Source: Ceraceosorus guamensis
Taxonomy: Eukaryota; Basidiomycota; Exobasidiomycetes; Ceraceosorales; Ceraceosoraceae
Length of the DNA stretch: 64,000 nucleotides
Direction of reading: 5' to 3'
NCBI RefSeq assembly: GCF_003144195.1
Contig: NW_020290013.1
Span: forward strand, 124,001-188,000
Shown here: positions 1 through 9,961 of the stretch, one piece after another
Position numbering within the stretch: position 1 is the stretch's first letter
How the letters are laid out: every line of letters begins with the position of its first letter
Notes under the pieces: generated by a model
The model's database searches: none
Seen by the model: the letters and a program-made list of their open reading frames with translations, nothing else
Told to the model about the DNA's origin: nothing
Position numbers and translations under genes: made by a program

Positions 1-2599
1 CTGTGGCGCCTGCAAGCGTACGCGGGTCTTGCTCCAATCGACAGAAGGCTCATCGCTCGTCGACTTGGGAGACGTCGTCTCTATGGTAGGTATGGGTCTG
101 CTAGACGCAGGGTGAGAGCCAGTGATGCTTTGCAATTCTTCAATCTCTGCAAGGTGATCAATGGCGCCAGCAGGCTCAGCTCGAGCTTCGCGAGCGGCAG
201 CTTCGGCCAGCAAAGCGCCCGTTCGAGGGGTGATAGTCTCCGTTGCGGCGACATCTACGGCAGAATCTTGACCTTCGACCAAGGGACCTGGCAGATCCCT
301 TGTGTCTTCCGAGCGATCGCTGCTGCTAGATGCGGGTATGGACAGAGCAGCAGCGCGTGTGGCGAGGGCACCCACCGTACGCTCACACTCGGCTGCATCT
401 ATCTCCGATGCATCGTCATCGGAGCTCTTCTCGCTCTCGTCGCAGCTTTCTCCTCGCCGAGTGCGTTTACGTATGTGTCGCAAGCGTTCTGCGGGTGTAG
501 GCGGATTGGAGAGCCTCCAGCAACGCTTGCAGGAATACATGTTGTCTCCTTCCAGGGCTTCCACAGCGCAAAATGCCGTTAGAGACTTGACGAGATCCGT
601 GTTTTGCTGCGTGGCAAGAATATCAGGTGGTGCTGCTTCCTCGAACACGGAGCTACCTGCAAGCCCAGACGTCCTTGAATGCGCAGCTGAGGTCGCCGCT
701 GCTACGGCCGCATCTGCTACAGACCCAATCGGCTGAGGAGCGTGAGAAGAGGCGCCGGCCCAGCGTCCCCAAAAGGATCCAGCATTCGAAGGCGCATCGG
801 CTTTTGGCAACTCAGAAAACAGCCTAGACGTGTACTGGGATTGCTTCGTCTGCTGTCCCTTTTTCGAAACGCCTCTTGCATCTGCCTCAAGCTCGCCTCT
901 CGACCTAGCTTCAACGCCGCTTGGACTTGCGCTTCTGCTGCTCGAGACAGGAGTCTTTGGTCTTCTCCCGCTGACAGCCCGAAGCAAATTGGCTCCTATG
1001 TGCCCTTCCGCAGGCCTAGCAAACGCCCTCTCCGCATCTGTGTAAGCCACAAAGTCAGGAGCCAGCTTCATGGCCGCGTGGTCTGGCACTGGAGTCGCGC
1101 GCCCCTCAACAGTCGCATCGTGATCGCGTCCATGGCTTTGCTGTGAGCTGCCATCGGTGCTGGTGCCCGTTGTGGCAGATGTGGACGCCGTCGCCTCAAA
1201 ATTGCCCTCGCTCTTCTTGTTCCTGAGCATGGCGCTCTTGGGGCGGATGATCTCGGTGGGCCTCGAAGGTCGCGAGGTGGTGGACAGTTCGGTCTCTACA
1301 TCGCTGATCTGGTGTTCTTGCAAACGCTGCTGCGCTCGAGGGGTCTCGGCTGCAGATCGAGGCCTCACAGGCGGCTTCGAAGCAGATCGTCTCCACTTGT
1401 CCGCCATCTTGGCTATCCGGTCTCGCTTGCGACCCTTGGCCTCCAGCTCGGGCCGCACAGCCAGGCTCAGATCGAGGAAATCTTCGTAATTGTGCGACAC
1501 GTGCTTGCAGCCCTCGCAGACAACAGCTGACAGAAGCTTGCCCCCAAAGAGATGATCGATGAAAGGGCTCATGGGAAGGTCGAGCTGCTCGGCAGGTGAC
1601 GCTCCCTCAGAGGCTAGCGAGTGATCGCCAACAGCATCAGCTCGAGGGGTGGATACTTCTTCGGAAATTTCGGAAGCCAAGTCCGCGTGAACTTTGCTAC
1701 GGGGTAAACCTCGCCTGCGACCAGACTTCTTGTCAGATGGCTGCAGCTTTTTGATGAGCTGTGAGGTACAGACAGACATCCAGCTCCCCGTGATGAGCTG
1801 AGCGACTGCTAGGTGTTTGCTCTCCCGCACAGCATACACTCACATCGGATTCTTCCATTCGCATTGCGTCCAACAAGTGCCTCAGCAGCTCGTGTCCATC
1901 CTGCTGCCCATATTCCCCATACTGATCGTACTTGCGCGTCATGAGGGTGAGCAGCGGCTTGGGATTGACCGAAGCAGAACTCTTGCCTCGCTTGTGTGAA
2001 GAAGATCCCACAGCAACCCTTCCGCCCTCGGTCTCTGACCATGTCTGCTCCAGCACCTTGCGAAAGGCGCTGTTGAGCGGAACATCCTTTTCGTCTGCCT
2101 TTGTGATGACAAATGTTCCATTCTCGATGGCCTCAGCACCATCCAGACTTTTCGCAGAGGGAGTGGAGCTGTCGGGCGCCGACATCACCGAGGGTCGCCT
2201 GCTAGCGGGTGCTGATGCCACTCTGCCATTCCTGTGATCGACGAGCCGCAAGACTGGACTCTTGGCCCGCTCTATCGGCCATGCAGCATGCTCATGCGGA
2301 GCGTCTTCGAGCTTGCTGCCCGAAGCGAATGCTGGTGAAGATCCTCGTCTGAGTGCCAATTGGTGCGAGCTGACCAAGTCTGCGATGGGGGTGGCCAAGT
2401 CCAAGGAAGCGGGATGTGGATGATAGGAGTCGCGCAGAGCAGTGGTGACGCTGAGACCTTGCAGCACGCTATTCAGGAAACATGTGTTGCCCAGATTAAC
2501 GAATCCTGGATGGCTGGATGCAGCGAGTGCGGCTCTCTCATTGGCCGATTTGCTCTCTGAAGTCGGCTTGGCAGGGCTCACACCCTTGTTGGGTGCCAT
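1..2599 (-). CDS. Ubiquitin carboxyl-terminal hydrolase, USP16/USP45-like (5' part, cut by window edge)
   Basis: Cysteine protease that removes ubiquitin from proteins. Exon 1 is 1844-2599 and exon 2 is 1-1758, still open at the left edge; the 85-base intron begins GTGAGT and joins in phase 0, giving ES-D/LIKKLQP. The start is the ATG at 2599 in good context (ATCCATGG); an upstream in-frame GTG is not used. The Cys box GFVNLGNTCFLNSVLQ lies near residues 32-47 with catalytic Cys40. QQDGHELLRHLLDAMR follows near the end of exon 1. Exon 2 carries the USP finger half: GGKLLSAVVCEGCKHVSHN, then DFLDLSLAV, and later MYSCKRC. A disordered Ser-rich insert of about 350 residues separates the two zinc-ligand Cys pairs, as in USP16/45-type enzymes. 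The His box lies outside the window. 838 residues are visible. The family assignment is firm; the USP16/45 subtype is inferred from the insert and motifs. Confidence 0.9.
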
Positions 2600-3207
2600 G
2601 GATGCGAGCCAAACAGCGGGATCGATTCGAGCAACACCGAGCCGAGCGTGGCGTGCGTAGATGTCGAGCACCGATGCAGGGGAACAGATGACCTAAATGC
2701 GAGTGGAATGTGACCTTCGAGCGATGTGTCCGTGCGTTGGCACTAGGCTTGCAGTCGTGCGAGGTCAATGTGGAAAGTCCGTCTGCGTGCTGGTGAGATG
2801 AGATGAAATGTAGATGACAGGGGATGCTGGGAGTATATCGTGCGGGCAAGGGTGACACGGCTTTGCTTTCGCCTTCAAAGGGGTTAAAGATGATCCTATC
2901 GGTGGGAGAGTCTTGAGTAGGTGTACAATGAGGACCGGTCGCTGATCTCGGAAGTCGTGGGCTCAATCACAATCACAACCGCACACAAGGCTTTCATTGG
3001 TGTGCTGCTGCTGTTTTAAGGCACGTTTTCGGTCGGTGATGCAGCAACGCACGCGCGCGCGCGCGTGTGCGCCACACACACAGCAGCGCTCCTCATCTGC
3101 TACTGTGCGCGAAGAACCCATGATGACGGATATACGCGCGAGCGTCGGCGCATCATCAGACACGACGCCGATGCCGACTCGCGCATCATCCATCAAGTCA
3201 CTTCAGC

Positions 3208-3217
3208 AGTCACGAGT
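3208..3217 (+). repeat. Dispersed 10-mer AGTCACGAGT (first copy of at least nine)
   Basis: Exact copies of AGTCACGAGT occur on the plus strand at 3208, 3389, 7747, 27248, 28284 and 61247, and as the reverse complement ACTCGTGACT at 20895, 21742 and 48150. All nine lie outside predicted exons. Related forms sharing the TCACGA core (for example at 9353-9365, 28118-28150, 37285-37315 and 54230) are also intergenic. Confidence 0.7.
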
Positions 3218-3831
3218 CAACGCGAGTGGATCAAGGCGGAAAGGAAATGCCGGCTGCTGAGCGCGCGGGGAGCGCAGCAGCATCACCGCGCGCGCGTGCG
3301 CACCCGCGCTTCAGCATGACAGCCAGATTGGCGGACACCTGCCCGAACAGTCCGAGCGACGTCTGAGCAAGCTGACGATGACCTGCGCAGTCACGAGTCA
3401 CGAACACATCTCGGCTCGTACGAGGAGAGGCCACCTGCAATCAGGCAGTCGTGATAGCTATCGTTGCGCTCGCTCAAGGTCAAGAGTCATTCAGCGAGTG
3501 CGACAGCCAGGATGACGTTATAGCTGGAGCTTGCCAAGCCAAACAGCATCAGGTCGAGTCCCCCCTTCGTCATTTGTTGGGGGTCGTTGCATCGTGGCGC
3601 GTGCATGCAGTCAGCTGTCGTGCGGGGCTCCCTTCAAGATGAACGGACAATCTTCATCAATCTCTGACTCCGTTGCACCGCTACCGCTTTCGGCATCGCA
3701 GCAGCTTTATGGCAGCTGGCTGAGTCACCGCAGTAGTGAGTGGATCAGTTTAAACATTAGCGGTAGACCAAAATGATACAGAGCAACGACGCGGGTTCAG
3801 CAGAGGGCCCAAATACATCTCCACCCATTTG

Positions 3832-3888
3832 TCCTCTCTGTCTCTCTCTCTCTGTCTGTCTCTCTCTCTTTCGCGCTCTCTCTCTCTT

Positions 3889-3939
<51 letters not shown>
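3832..3939 (+). repeat. CT/TG microsatellite
   Basis: About 108 bases made almost entirely of CT dinucleotides with a few interruptions (TCTG, TTTC, a single CGCG) and ending in a short TG run. Open frames seen here on both strands are products of the repeat, not genes. Confidence 0.95.
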
Positions 3940-4135
3940 CGCCAGTAAATTATCACCGGAGGAGTGTTCGGATCCACATGGCTATGTCGTTGACCTCTTC
4001 TTTAGCTTCTCTAAGAACAGAACAAAAGCCTTTTCTTTGCTTGACTGTTAAGTCATGCCAAAAGAGACTTCGATGAAAAGGAGTCGCGGGATTATATGCT
4101 GCTTCCCATCAATACTACGTAACACAAGGTATTGC

Positions 4136-4232
4136 CATGTTTGCTCAGTGGTAACGCGTCGGATGCGTATGTATTGGGCACTGAGCGCGATCCAGCTCTA
4201 TGCGCGGCCGGTAAGAGTGGAGGCGGGGTTAT
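4136..4232 (+). other. Degenerate tRNA-like sequence (weak)
   Basis: TTGCTCAGTGG resembles a Pol III A box with one mismatch. GGTTATAATTC, about 78 bases downstream, is a poor B box with three mismatches. No cloverleaf can be drawn: the D-stem halves do not pair and the acceptor arms do not match. It shares a run similar to CTCAGTGGT-GCG-TGCGTA with the better candidate at 61022-61134. At most a decayed tRNA or tRNA-derived element. Confidence 0.2.
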
Positions 4233-4344
4233 AATTCGTGGGGTGTGTAAATCTGCCACCCAATAGGTGACACACGCGTACACGTTATCCCCCCATGGCT
4301 TATGATGGCCAAACAATTTGGCAAGGACCCTAAAAACTGCGCTG

Positions 4345-4490
4345 TATAAAAAAGTAAAAAAGATGTGACAACAAAAATCCCAAAGGAAAAAGGAAGCAAA
4401 AACAAGTCAAACCAGAAATGAAACCAAAAAGCGGAAAACAAAATAGAAAACTCCTGGAGTGAAATCGCAGAAAATCCCAAATGAAACAGC
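4345..4490 (+). repeat. A-rich low-complexity tract
   Basis: A run of about 145 bases dominated by A and short AAAA/GGAAA words, unlike the GC-rich surroundings. A second tract of the same kind lies at about 22128-22185. Neither shows element ends or target duplications by eye. Confidence 0.7.
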
Positions 4491-4594
4491 ACCATATCCT
4501 CTTTTTTGCACTTTTGTCCAGCGTTATGTACTACGTCCTGTGATGTGCGATGCTCTTGCGACATCTCGACGGCAAGGCTTTGTGTCATGGCCCG

Positions 4595-4611
4595 GGCGCG
4601 CGCGCGCGCGC
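4595..4611 (+). repeat. Alternating CG run
   Basis: Seventeen bases of strictly alternating G and C. Shorter runs of the same kind occur at about 3052-3065, 23587-23600 (inside an intron of the YTH gene) and 28208-28220. Alternating CG can adopt Z-DNA; no function is shown. Confidence 0.8.
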
Positions 4612-5386
4612 CTAAATGTACCTTTGATGATCGCGTCGCTACTCCTCCACAATACCATGACCTTCCCTGTGACTCGACTGACACTTTGGATCACCCAACG
4701 CTTCACTCTGCACTCTTGACTTGAGAAATCCCTGTCCGAGTACTCCTGGCAAGAACACCAGCAAAATCCACGTGACTTGATGTTGTTCTGCCTAGTGAGC
4801 GGGTGTTGAACGTGTAAGACCCAAGGAGATGCTCGAATACAAGGATCATGTGGCGTTGGCCGCGCTGGGGGAGTACAGCAACGCAACAGGACATGGTGGT
4901 ATGCAGTACTGACCTATTGATCTAGTCATCTAGGCTGGGGAGAGGGGCTCTTGACTCAGGCTAGCAGACAGAACAGAATAAGATAGTATTTGCAACAGAG
5001 AGATCACTGCTAGATCCTTATTGCACGTTAGCCGGTACGATCAGGAATTGGACTTGCTACGCCTACAATGACTATACTGGCCCCTATAGTTGGTGGCCGA
5101 GCACCAGCATTCTGCCCATGGGAGGTACAGGAGCAATTTGGGACTACAGAAACCATTTGGCATGCACAGGATCCCTGGAACCTGTCAAGACGCGCAGTAT
5201 GGGGGCACGTGAGCGGGACCCAAGGTAAGATCGGTGTTGTGTCTACCAATCACAAGGAATAAGTGTGGGGGCGTCCAGCGCAGGGAGAGTCTATGGCGCG
5301 GCTAGGCGGGGCTCTCCAGGGACGTTTGGTGGCGCGTTGACGGCGGGCGGCGGCGGCAATGCTGAGAAGGCTAGCAGCTTCAATGA

Positions 5387-5764
5387 GACCGAACGCTCCT
5401 CGAACATTACGCTCATGACAGTCTTCTACTTCACTGGTGGGTGCGACCTTCTTGCCCACGCTTTGGAGGCTCGTCTTATCGTAGCGCTCTCCCTCCCTCA
5501 GACTACGGTAAGCTTGACCGCTGGACCCGCGCTTCGGCTCACGGTGGCGCCATCAAGTGGTGGGACGAAGGCATGAAGCAGGGCAGGTACAAGCACTTGA
5601 CGATCGCCCACGAGCTCTACCGAGTGCCTCGAGGACGCTTCGAAAGCGTGTATGTGAATAGCGCCTTGCTGGGTCTGAGCTCGACTTCTGTCAAGACGGA
5701 TCGTGGGTGGGTCAGGCCCGTCGTCGATGCCAGCATAGGCGCTTTGCGCGTGAGTGCCATGTAG
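5387..5764 (+). pseudogene. DUF4188-like domain fragment
   Basis: The frame is open from 5387 to a TAG stop at 5762-5764 but has no ATG before the conserved part; an in-frame stop lies at 5384. The last 85 codons read like the C-terminal half of DUF4188 proteins (small proteins related to YgiN/heme-oxygenase-like monooxygenase folds): DYGKLDRWTRASAHGGAIKWW, then a segment HELYRVPRGRFESVYVN matching the family's HE-Y-VP-G-(Y/W)E-IYVN signature, and GWVRPVVDA near the end. The N-terminal half of the domain was not found in any frame upstream. It may be a decayed copy, or the last exon of a gene whose 5' exons I could not recognise. The family match rests on remembered motif patterns. Confidence 0.4.
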
Positions 5765-6108
5765 GGGAAAGACGCTTTCGTAGTCGTAAGTCGGAACGCC
5801 TCGCTTAGCTGACAGGCGCATCACGACCCTGTTGCATTCCATAGACATCACGCGGAAGGCAAGCAGGCATCCAAGCATCATCGGGCTCGCCCGGCAAGAA
5901 CGACAAAGCTTCCATATACCCTCGAGCCACAGCCCCGCCCGGCTTTGTGTCTCCCTGATGCACCAGCATGGAGATGGGGTTGCGCCTCACGTACGGTAGA
6001 CATGGCTGCCAGTGATGGAAGCTCGTGTTGCTCGGAAGCTTGTATTGCTCCTCGGCCCGAGTGGACCATTATCCACACTTGTAGATCACCGCTTTCCCAA
6101 CTCAAGCA
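5765..6108. other. Short intergenic spacer
   Basis: About 340 bases between the DUF4188-like fragment and the 3' end of the SURP-like gene, whose stop codon lies at 6109-6111 on the minus strand. It probably holds both 3' regions. Nothing else was recognised. Confidence 0.5.
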
Positions 6109-7641
6109 TCAATCGTTGACACCGTCCCCTATCTCGGCTAGTTGCGCCTTTTCTGCTGGGGCGTCGTTGCCCACAGATTCCTTTGCACTTTCCGTCTGTG
6201 CCCGATGTTGCAGCGCCCACGCTCTTGCCTTTGCCAGCCTTGAAGCTTTCTGCGTCCCTGATCTTTCGGCGCGAAGGATCTCTCGTCCGGACGTTGCAGA
6301 ACTCTGGGCCGCGTCTGCTGGCTCGGCTTCCTGCTTGGGTTCCTCTTGCGGCTCCTGTGACATCTCGCTTGCTTGTGCGGGTATGGACGCCTGTTTCCCG
6401 CTGCCTGAATGTGCATCAGCTTTGCGCTCGACGGCACGATTTGCTGTCAATTGCACTTCATGACCTTCATCGGTACGCCCAGCATCGCTACCGCTCTCGC
6501 TGTCATACCCAGAGAGTAGCGATGCTTGCGGAGTGGATGCAGGAAGCTGCACGTTCTCTCCACGCAACAGCCTCTCCCACTCCACTCCCCACCTTTTTTC
6601 TTCTCCCCTTCTCAAAAAGGAGAAACGATGATCGCCCCCGTGATTAGCTAGGATGCGCATCTCCAATACGGATGGCGTGGATGAGGATCTGATCGCTGCT
6701 GCTGTGCGTCGCATCAGCGCTAACTGTGCTTCTGTGAGCTGTTGGGATAAGGAGAACACGGGAATCTGATCAGCACGCTGAGCAGAGAAGGTCAGCAGTC
6801 GTCAAGCTAGCTCACGCGTCATCCAGCACCGCTCTACCAGCTTTGACACTACGGAAATCGCTCGGATGATCCAGATACAACGCACGCAGACGAGCCTCTC
6901 AGGACATATTTGCCTTAGTCGTGCTATTCTGGCATCTGTGTCCGATCATGGCGCATACATGGCCCTTTCTGAGATGTATAGTGTAGCGTACCCGCACCAT
7001 GGCGGACAGCAGCACATGCTCAAATACTCCACGATGCCTTTCTCGTCACACGAGCAGCTCACCTTCCATTTCTCTTTCTCTGCTTGCTCCCTGGCTTCCT
7101 TCGCCGCAGCACGCTCCGCCTGCTCCCTCGCATCGCGCTCTTCGATTTGCCTTATCCGATCCAATCGAATCTTTTCGCGCTTCTGACGCAAGTACTCTAC
7201 GACTTCCTCTTCTTCCAGGTCTTGCAACTCTGCCGCCTCTTCTTCGTTCAGAGGTGGTTTGTCGTCCTCCTGCAGAGTGGCGGGGTGGGTCTCAGTCGTT
7301 GGTATGGCTTCTGCATCGTCGGCCACATAAGGCACATCCAGATGAAAGACGTCACGATGCTCCTCTTCACTTTCTCCGTCACTGTCTGAATCATGATCGC
7401 GGCGAGGACTTTGAGATTTCCGCACAGCCCATATACTTCCTCTCTCTACGCCTCTCGAGGGTGAGAGGCGAGCTTGTTCTGCTATCGTGCGTCTGCGAAC
7501 ACCAGAGTCTCGGTCTCCTGCGTAGGCAGGGACGTCGGCGTCGGGCGAGTGAGCACGACCATCGTCTGAAGAGTCGTTGGGATTTGGCGCATCGTCATTG
7601 TGACGAAATTTCCTTCGCTTTCGTGATAGATCTTTGCCCAT
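6109..7641 (-). CDS. Charged nuclear-type protein with SURP-like motif, possible RNA-processing factor
   Basis: Exon 1 (7063-7641) starts at ATG 7641 and encodes a basic start (MGKDLSRKRRK), an acidic/Ser middle and a Glu/Arg/Ala-rich coiled coil, ending before a GTGAGC donor in phase 0. The last exon (6777 down to the stop at 6109) holds LSQQLTEAQLALMRR and EMRILANHGGDHRFSFLRRG, which fits the SURP (SWAP) signature of a helical stretch followed by N-x2-F-x-FL. SURP domains occur in splicing factors, so a nuclear RNA-processing role is inferred. Between them a segment at about 6816-6895 reads plausibly (ALYLDHPSDFRSVKAG), but its canonical GTGAGC donor leaves the wrong phase for the last exon. 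Either a weak donor (GTGCTG) is used or the segment is intronic. Total length is about 416-440 residues. The exact orthologue was not recognised. Confidence 0.65.
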
Positions 7642-9961
7642 GCTGCCATACCGAGCTCGGCTGCAAGATTAGCCTGACCGCGAGTCAAGGACGCCTGGCT
7701 TTGTACGAAGTCTTGAAGGGGGCAAGACGTTGTCTGGCACAGTCTAAGTCACGAGTAGCAGTCTCGCAAGGGAAGTGATGTTCAAGGGTCAAGCGATGAA
7801 GGTCTCCTGCCGCGCGTGAACGGCGCAAGTCACGAGCGTGAGTCCCCGACGCGTGGAACAGGAAAGCAACACCGGTCGCGGCCGGCAAACAAATTCACGC
7901 AAGCGTGCCCAGCAGCTGGCTGTTGCACCACGCTATACATGACTATATATGGCATTCTTGTCCACCCGCATCTGTCAGCAAGGGTGCTACATGATAAAGT
8001 TCACACTCACGATTGTTCATCAAATACGCGCGTTGCTGGTGCCGGTCGCTCGAGAGATTGATCCACCGCTCTCCTGATCTCTACGGCGAGCTGAAGCTAG
8101 GCAGCACTGATGCTGCACGGCGAGTGTGAATTCTGCTCCAGCAGCAATTATGAAGGGACTGTGCCAAGTGAATGATATCAAGCCGCGCGCGTCTACATGG
8201 CCGCCCGCCCGGCCAAGCTCAATCACGAACAAGCCGCATCGCAGACGACTCGTGCGCGCCCTGTCCTGTGTCTCCACGCCTTGCTCTGAGGCTTGGATTT
8301 AAGCCCTAGCTAATTCGATAGACCGATCCCTGATGGTCATTGAAAGTTGTATATGGTCATACAAGGCCTGCATGCGCACTCAAGCACAAACTCCTGTGGC
8401 GTTCCTGCGCAAAGGCTATTTGCTGCGTTGCTGCTTCTCGCACACAGGTAGGCGACACAGTTCGAGGTCTCAACTCTCGGCGGACAAGCTGCATGGAACC
8501 CCAAATCAAATCAGAATGTGAATCGTCAGAAGTTATTACTAATACGCATAAACAGTATTCGATTATATGGGACCACAAATTTTCAATGCAGCCAGCATGC
8601 AGCGGCCAACCATGCAGCAGGTAAAAGTATACGTGCGCGAACAGCTGAAACGGGGAGCAGCTGAATGCTCTGCTGAAGTACCGCACCCCGAAGTGCAGCA
8701 GTCACGCGGAGATTTGAGTCTTGATCGAGTTATGAGATGCGAGCACAAATAAGGTGACTCACTCGATCGGCGCGCACAGCTCGCTGAGACGTTCTGAGGC
8801 GCAGTTGAAACCAATGAGCAGAAGCAGCAACAGCTTGCTCCATATACAGCAGCAGCTGATCTGGTTGTTTCCTCGCCCCAGCATGCACCGCACACAGAGG
8901 TCTTCCGAAACATATATGCCAGCTAGGCGGCGCGGCACTTACATTTGATTATTGCTGTGGATTCAATAGGTGCAATGAAGCTGGACCGGCGGACTGCCTG
9001 ATGCATGCATGCATAATGCACTCCACGCTTTGTTGTGCTGTGAGCCCGTGCGCTGCTCGAACTTAACGCATCGCGCTCGTGCAGTCGGGCTTGATTTTGA
9101 TCGATGCAGCGAAAGAGCTCGAGTCCTCCCGCGTGCATGCTAATGGGTGCGGCGACGGGGTGCGTCGCAACGATATCACAAATCGTGAATGTGAATAAAT
9201 ATAGTAATACTCACACTGTATGATTCAGGATGAGCATCAGCAGCACGCCGGCTGCGAGCTTGCTGCATGCTGCTGTCGCAGCGCTGCCCTGCTGCCCTGC
9301 TGCTCGATCGTTCCTCGCTCAATTTCACAGCATCCAAATCGTGAGGCAGTCCATTCACGATTCACGAATGCATCCAAGTGCACATGACTTTCGCAATCCG
9401 CACCTTCTACTTTCCTATACTCGCAACTTCATCATCCACGCCATACCGATACGCGCAGAACGCTCATACCGCCCTGAACCAAAGCGGAGTAGGCCCCTAT
9501 TCCGTGACACACACCTCCTTGGCATTCTGCTCTTCCTTGGTGCTCGACCTCGGCCACGGTGTTCAGCCACGGTTTTTCTGCCGGATCCCCGCGTTCCTGA
9601 GCGGCGGGCCATGTCGCACTAGGCGCAAAAACGCGGTCCGTTTCAGTGTTTGCGCCAGGGCTCTTGCTTCAATCGAGTAGCCGCTGCTATATACATCCCT
9701 ACGTCAGTCGCAGCAGGCGAGGGGGCCTCAGCTGGCTTCAAGGCCAAAAGGGCGGTCGAAACCCACTTGCGCCCAACCATCATTCTCACGCTTCAGCTTC
9801 GAGCAGAGTGGATCATCTCATAGCTCCCAGTCGAGCACCCACACTGGTGCAGACACTGTCATCAGGGTGGTGAGATCAAAGCGGACGCAAGCACTCACCT
9901 AGTTGCACTAGCTCCAACCTCTTGCAACGACGTAGAACGCCCCAGTTAGCCGCTACGCAGA
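7642..9961. other. Gene-free interval between divergent genes
   Basis: About 2.3 kb between the SURP-like gene (minus) and the HECT-like gene (plus), so it must contain both promoters. One dispersed 10-mer lies at 7747 and a TCACGA pair at about 9353-9365. Open frames near 9230-9680 start at odd codons, lack any recognisable motif and overlap on both strands, so no gene is called. Confidence 0.55.

Larger units (their letters stand above)
2600..5386. other. Gene-free interval rich in simple sequence
   Basis: No convincing coding region was seen. The first 300 bases are probably the promoter of the deubiquitinase gene. Beyond that lie alternating CG runs (about 3050-3065 and 4595-4611), two copies of the dispersed 10-mer AGTCACGAGT (3208 and 3389), a CT microsatellite, an A-rich purine tract (about 4345-4490) and a tRNA-like fragment (about 4136-4232). 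Around 3740-5050 the sequence is clearly more AT-rich than the flanks. Confidence 0.6.

Noticed and set aside
2600-2671. Extension of the deubiquitinase start to an in-frame GTG at 2671
   Set aside because: GTG is not a normal eukaryotic start, and the ATG at 2599 has better context and precedes the Cys box at the usual distance.
3750-4051. Open frames on both strands across the CT microsatellite
   Set aside because: They are translations of the repeat itself (Ser/Leu or Arg/Glu runs) without any flanking domain.
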